From Entamoeba invadens IP1 (taxonomy: Eukaryota > Evosea > Mastigamoebida > Endamoebidae), in contig NW_004191902.1 in assembly GCF_000330505.1 (NCBI RefSeq), positions 179,236 through 243,235 on the forward strand: a DNA stretch of 64,000 nt. The letters run 5' to 3'. The position numbers and the translations under genes are program-made. Of this stretch, positions 60,125 through 64,000 are shown piece after piece. How positions within the stretch are numbered: the stretch's first letter is position 1; every line of letters begins with the position of its first letter. The notes under the pieces are model-generated. The model saw only the letters and a list, made by a program, of their open reading frames with translations. It was not told the DNA's origin and did no database searches.

Positions 60125-60528
60125 TAATTGTAAGAAAGATGTATTTCCCGTTAATTAGCTTGGAGATGACTATTGAAAAAAAGTGAAAAAAATACACCAA
60201 ATAATGCTAAGAAACCCATTTCTTTTTTTAAAAATAGTTCTTGATTAAGGTTTTAAAACTATTTATTTTTCTTCTTACAGGTATGTAACTGAACATATAA
60301 AAACACAACTGAATCCTAAACACAGTGTTTTTAAAAATGCCAATTGATTGGTTAAATTTTTTTATTGTTCCATGAACAAAAGGAATAATTAAAAATAAAA
60401 ATTCAATAAAAATAACAAATGAAATAAAATTAAATTTAACATTAAAAATGTTCATTGAATTAATATTGAGTGTCTCATTTCAAGACGATTACAACTTTTT
60501 GATGATTAAATTTAATACATATAAGTCT

Positions 60529-60821
60529 TTACATATTTCGTTTTTCTTTTCGATTTTTTTGTGTTAACAATATTATATTTACATCATTTGTATCATCAAT
60601 AATTTTTAAGTCTTCTTGACAAAAAGTTGTACCAAAATCAAGACAGAGTTCTTCTTTACCAGTATTTTCTTCAAAAACATTGAAGTTGCCAGTCAAGTAT
60701 TCATTAACATCAACTTCACGAATTTCACATATTTGAGATGTGAAGTCGGCATTATAAAAAAGATGCAGCGAATTGTCGCAATCAATTACGTGAATGTTTT
60801 TCTTCGTGTGAATATACAGTT
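60529..60821 (-). pseudogene. Open frame of unknown element protein, C-terminal fragment
   Basis: An open frame of 97 codons without an early ATG reads RRKNIHVIDCDNSLHLFYNA, then VDVNEYLTGNFNVFEENTGK and LCLDFGTTFCQEDLKIIDDT, ending in basic residues and a stop. Composition and length in an AT-rich region suggest the surviving end of a real protein, probably encoded by the outer element. I do not recognise the family. Confidence 0.45.
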
Positions 60822-61056
60822 TTAAAGATCGATTTTTGTTTGTTTTACTTTTATTATTTTATTTCAGGATGCCGATTCAGAATAGATCCAACAATTTATA
60901 ATATTTTTGGGGGTAAAATTGTTGATCATCCATATTTAGATTATTAAAAGCTATTTTTAGTAATCTAAGAGTAAGTATAGGATTCAGTTGTAAATTTATA
61001 TGTTCAGTTGCCCTCCTGAACAATTATTTGGTCTCTGACTGATATTTGGTCAAATG

Positions 61057-61435
61057 TAGTTGTGCGATTTGACCAACAACTTTAAATTTGTTTTGCAAAA
61101 TGTTGAGTTGTGGTCAAACAAAATAAAAATAATCTGTGAAATTGGAAAAAAGGCGAAAATTCAAAAAATTGCATATGTTGTCCAAAAATAATTAAAATCA
61201 ATTGTTATTGTTTAAAATATTTAATATTAACAAACAAATGATTTGAATAAATGTATTTGAAAAATGTAAAAAAACCTGATATTCAAATATGGTTAGAAAA
61301 ACAATTTAATAAAATTTTTTACAATAATCATTTTATAACAACACGTAAATAATAATATTATGTGAGAAATAAAACAATAATCATTTATATATGATATAAT
61401 TGTCAAAAAATGTTAAGTAATAGATTGTATAAAAA
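61057..61435. other. AT-rich spacer before the 5S array
   Basis: Runs of A/T with no ORF, no recognised repeat and no RNA gene up to the left edge of the 5S array. Confidence 0.5.
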
Positions 61436-61498
61436 ATATATATTCGATTTTTTATGCTTTTCTTTTCAGATAGTCTATCTTCTCATGTTTCTACTTTC

Positions 61499-61614
61499 GG
61501 TAGGTTCATATCAAGTAGGATACACCCGTTCCCATCTGAACACGGAAGTAAAGATGCTTAGAGCCTGTTTAGTACCATTATGTTCACACAGATGGGAACG
61601 TCAGGTAATCTACC
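61499..61614 (+). rRNA. 5S: 5S ribosomal RNA, copy 1
   Basis: 116-nt core. Helix I pairs GGTAGGTT at the 5' end with AATCTACC at the 3' end. The loop B/C region CCCATCTGAACACGGAAGTA and the internal-control-like GCCTGTTTAGTACC match eukaryotic 5S (GAUCUCGGAAGC..., GCCUGGUUAGUAC), and GATGGGAACGTCAGG matches the loop E/helix V region. A TTTTT terminator follows immediately. It is a part of the large ribosomal subunit transcribed by Pol III with TFIIIA. Confidence 0.95.
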
Positions 61615-61619
61615 TTTTT
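61615..61619 (+). terminator. Pol III T-run terminator of 5S copy 1
   Basis: TTTTT immediately after the 3' arm of helix I, the standard Pol III stop. It repeats after each 5S copy. A small stem GTTCTA-TTTTT-TAGAAC lies about 15 nt further on (near 61630-61646). Confidence 0.85.
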
Positions 61620-61719
61620 AAGTTTTAGTTGTTCTATTTTTAGAACATGTATATATTACAATATGTTATATAACACACGCAAAAGACGCGCTTTTTGAGC
61701 TTTTTATTATTTTATTAAA

Positions 61720-61774
61720 ATGATATGAACATGAGTTGTTATGTATTGAGATTATTATACGATGTTCATATCAT
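61720..61774. other. Conserved 13-bp stem-loop in the 5S spacer
   Basis: ATGATATGAACAT (61720-61732) and ATGTTCATATCAT (61762-61774) pair perfectly over 13 bp around a 29-nt loop. The structure recurs in all spacers of the array. The right arm contains GTTCATATCA, which also occurs at the 5' side of the 5S gene itself (61504-61513). It may be a promoter or processing element, an embedded small RNA, or a recombination site. Confidence 0.65.
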
Positions 61775-61931
61775 GCCAACATATTTGTAAAACACAATTC
61801 AGAATGAACATTAATATATAATATTATGATAGTCATAACTGTTTTATTATCACTCGTTATTCATTTCATTCATATATTCGATTTTTATGCTTTTCTTTTC
61901 AGATAGTCTATCTTCTCATGTTTCTACTTTC

Positions 61932-62047
61932 GGTAGGTTCATATCAAGTAGGATACACCCGTTCCCATCTGAACACGGAAGTAAAGATGCTTAGAGCCTG
62001 TTTAGTACCATTATGTTCACACAGATGGGAACGTCAGGTAATCTACC
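61932..62047 (+). rRNA. 5S: 5S ribosomal RNA, copy 2
   Basis: Identical in the parts compared to copy 1, including both helix I arms and the TTTTT terminator. It lies 433 bp after copy 1. Confidence 0.95.
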
Positions 62048-62365
62048 TTTTTAAGTTTTAGTTGTTCTATTTTTAGAACATGTATATATTACAATATGTT
62101 ATATAACACACGCAAAAGACGCGCTTTTTGAGCTTTTTATTATTTTATTAAAATGATATGAACATGAGTTGTTATGTATTGAGATTATTATACGATGTTC
62201 ATATCATGCCAACATATTTGTAAAACACAATTCAGAATGAACATTAATATATAATATTATGATAGTCATAACTGTTTTATTATCACTCGTTATTCATTTC
62301 ATTCATATATTCGATTTTTTATGCTTTTCTTTTCAGATAGTCTATCTTCTCATGTTTCTACTTTC

Positions 62366-62481
62366 GGTAGGTTCATATCAAGTAGGATACACCCGTTCCC
62401 ATCTGAACACGGAAGTAAAGATGCTTAGAGCCTGTTTAGTACCATTATGTTCACACAGATGGGAACGTCAGGTAATCTACC
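62366..62481 (+). rRNA. 5S: 5S ribosomal RNA, copy 3
   Basis: Same sequence as copy 1 with the same terminator, 434 bp after copy 2. Confidence 0.95.
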
Positions 62482-62799
62482 TTTTTAAGTTTTAGTTGTT
62501 CTATTTTTAGAACATGTATATATTACAATATGTTATATAACACACGCAAAAGACGCGCTTTTTGAGCTTTTTATTATTTTATTAAAATGATATGAACATG
62601 AGTTGTTATGTATTGAGATTATTATACGATGTTCATATCATGCCAACATATTTGTAAAACACAATTCAGAATGAACATTAATATATAATATTATGATAGT
62701 CATAACTGTTTTATTATCACTCGTTATTCATTTCATTCATATATTCGATTTTTTATGCTTTTCTTTTCAGATAGTCTATCTTCTCATGTTTCTACTTTC

Positions 62800-62915
62800 G
62801 GTAGGTTCATATCAAGTAGGATACACCCGTTCCCATCTGAACACGGAAGTAAAGATGCTTAGAGCCTGTTTAGTACCATTATGTTCACACAGATGGGAAC
62901 GTCAGGTAATCTACC
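62800..62915 (+). rRNA. 5S: 5S ribosomal RNA, copy 4
   Basis: Same sequence as copy 1 with the same terminator, 434 bp after copy 3. Confidence 0.95.
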
Positions 62916-63233
62916 TTTTTAAGTTTTAGTTGTTCTATTTTTAGAACATGTATATATTACAATATGTTATATAACACACGCAAAAGACGCGCTTTTTGAG
63001 CTTTTTATTATTTTATTAAAATGATATGAACATGAGTTGTTATGTATTGAGATTATTATACGATGTTCATATCATGCCAACATATTTGTAAAACACAATT
63101 CAGAATGAACATTAATATATAATATTATGATAGTCATAACTGTTTTATTATCACTCGTTATTCATTTCATTCATATATTCGATTTTTTATGCTTTTCTTT
63201 TCAGATAGTCTATCTTCTCATGTTTCTACTTTC

Positions 63234-63349
63234 GGTAGGTTCATATCAAGTAGGATACACCCGTTCCCATCTGAACACGGAAGTAAAGATGCTTAGAGCC
63301 TGTTTAGTACCATTATGTTCACACAGATGGGAACGTCAGGTAATCTACC
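63234..63349 (+). rRNA. 5S: 5S ribosomal RNA, copy 5
   Basis: Same sequence as copy 1 with the same terminator, 434 bp after copy 4. Confidence 0.95.
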
Positions 63350-63667
63350 TTTTTAAGTTTTAGTTGTTCTATTTTTAGAACATGTATATATTACAATATG
63401 TTATATAACACACGCAAAAGACGCGCTTTTTGAGCTTTTTATTATTTTATTAAAATGATATGAACATGAGTTGTTATGTATTGAGATTATTATACGATGT
63501 TCATATCATGCCAACATATTTGTAAAACACAATTCAGAATGAACATTAATATATAATATTATGATAGTCATAACTGTTTTATTATCACTCGTTATTCATT
63601 TCATTCATATATTCGATTTTTTATGCTTTTCTTTTCAGATAGTCTATCTTCTCATGTTTCTACTTTC

Positions 63668-63783
63668 GGTAGGTTCATATCAAGTAGGATACACCCGTTC
63701 CCATCTGAACACGGAAGTAAAGATGCTTAGAGCCTGTTTAGTACCATTATGTTCACACAGATGGGAACGTCAGGTAATCTACC
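63668..63783 (+). rRNA. 5S: 5S ribosomal RNA, copy 6
   Basis: Same sequence as copy 1 with the same terminator, 434 bp after copy 5; the following spacer is cut by the window end. Confidence 0.95.
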
Positions 63784-64000
63784 TTTTTAAGTTTTAGTTG
63801 TTCTATTTTTAGAACATGTATATATTACAATATGTTATATAACACACGCAAAAGACGCGCTTTTTGAGCTTTTTATTATTTTATTAAAATGATATGAACA
63901 TGAGTTGTTATGTATTGAGATTATTATACGATGTTCATATCATGCCAACATATTTGTAAAACACAATTCAGAATGAACATTAATATATAATATTATGATA

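Larger units (their letters stand above)
59131..61056. mobile_element. Outer decayed element with GACCAAATA ends
   Basis: Left end CAGTTGACCAAATAATTATC then AGAGACCAAATA; right end inverted CATTTGACCAAATATCAGTC then AGAGACCAAATAATTG. Both ends carry two copies of GACCAAATA, and TA flanks each side (59129-59130 and 61057-61058). A second TA-flanked element (59163-60124) is inserted near its left end, so the older element is only about 960 bp without it. It holds a minus-strand open frame (60529-60821). Confidence 0.68.
61436..64000 (+). repeat. Tandem 5S rRNA array, 434-bp unit
   Basis: Six full 5S genes spaced 433, 434, 434, 434 and 434 bp, with nearly identical spacers; the window ends within the sixth spacer. 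The only difference noticed is one T missing in a T run (gattttta against gatttttta) before the second gene. The left edge lies near 61436, where similarity to the spacer (atatattcgatt) begins abruptly. No tRNA gene is in the unit. Such perfect repeats point to ongoing homogenisation and probably a longer array beyond the window. Confidence 0.95.

Noticed and set aside
59905..60455. ORFs of 93 and 75 codons in the nested-element region
   Set aside because: They cross element boundaries and are made of Ile/Lys/Phe/Asn codons expected from AT-rich DNA.
61615..61931. Possible tRNA in the 5S spacer
   Set aside because: No GGTTCGA-like T loop, anticodon arm or acceptor pairing was found; GTTCATATCATGCC is part of the spacer hairpin.
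61410..63797. 72- and 78-codon ORFs repeated through the 5S array
   Set aside because: They overlap the 5S genes exactly and repeat with the array; the conserved sequence is structural RNA, not protein.
1..64000. CRISPR arrays, bacterial operons, riboswitches
   Set aside because: The sequence is eukaryotic (spliceosomal introns, histone, Pol alpha); the only regular repeats are the 5S array and simple microsatellites.

Overview
The window is nuclear DNA of an amoeba of the genus Entamoeba, most likely a transposon-rich species such as E. invadens (the species is inferred, not proven). The evidence is AT-rich spacers with denser, more GC-rich genes, mostly intronless genes packed on both strands, and short introns that nearly all open with the extended donor GTTTGT. 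Typical Entamoeba families are present (TLDc, START, TBC, BAR-SH3, myotubularin), as is tandem arraying of Pol III genes. There is one 100-N assembly gap at 26915-27014.

Layout. 0.3-15.3 kb: TLDc protein, dCTP deaminase, SANT/Myb-like protein, a GC-rich foldback element, TBC1D13-like RabGAP, SDE2, FHA-like protein, ribosomal protein uL13, a nucleoplasmin-like protein with a tiny first exon, a second TLDc protein, a BAR-SH3 protein and a secreted Cys/Ser-rich protein. 16.2-28.5 kb: START protein, histone H2B, a 2.6 kb gene-poor stretch with inverted repeats, a three-RRM protein, an RBM39-like splicing factor, a second SANT/Myb-like protein, an HMG-box-like protein interrupted by the gap, and thioredoxin. 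28.8-32.7 kb: the second copy of the GC-rich foldback element followed directly by a decayed 3.3 kb pogo-like (Tc1/mariner superfamily) transposon. 32.7-46.4 kb: DNA polymerase alpha, a small Arg-rich ORF, a CDK-like kinase, a 909-aa orphan, a GNAT acetyltransferase, a four-exon PP2A/PP6-type phosphatase, a possible RMC1/Mic1-like protein and a second START protein. 46.4-58.2 kb: a MITE, two small ORFs, a tetraspanin-like protein, an MCTS1 homologue, a 753-aa orphan, a four-TM protein and a myotubularin phosphatase. 58.8-61.1 kb: another MITE and two decayed TA-flanked elements, one nested inside the other. 61.4-64.0 kb: a tandem array of 5S rRNA genes (six copies, 434-bp period) that runs off the end of the window.

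Functional themes: RNA processing (RBM39-like, SDE2, three-RRM protein), membrane traffic and phosphoinositides (TBC RabGAP, myotubularin, BAR-SH3, possible RMC1-like, two START proteins), signalling (CDK, PP2A-type phosphatase), translation (uL13, MCTS1, 5S rRNA) and chromatin/replication (H2B, nucleoplasmin-like, HMG-box-like, Pol alpha). There are no operons; neighbours are grouped by position only. Reading across splice sites recovered complete models for the deaminase, RabGAP, nucleoplasmin-like protein, three-RRM protein, phosphatase and MCTS1; the kinase 3' end stays uncertain and the second intron of the RMC1-like gene stays provisional.
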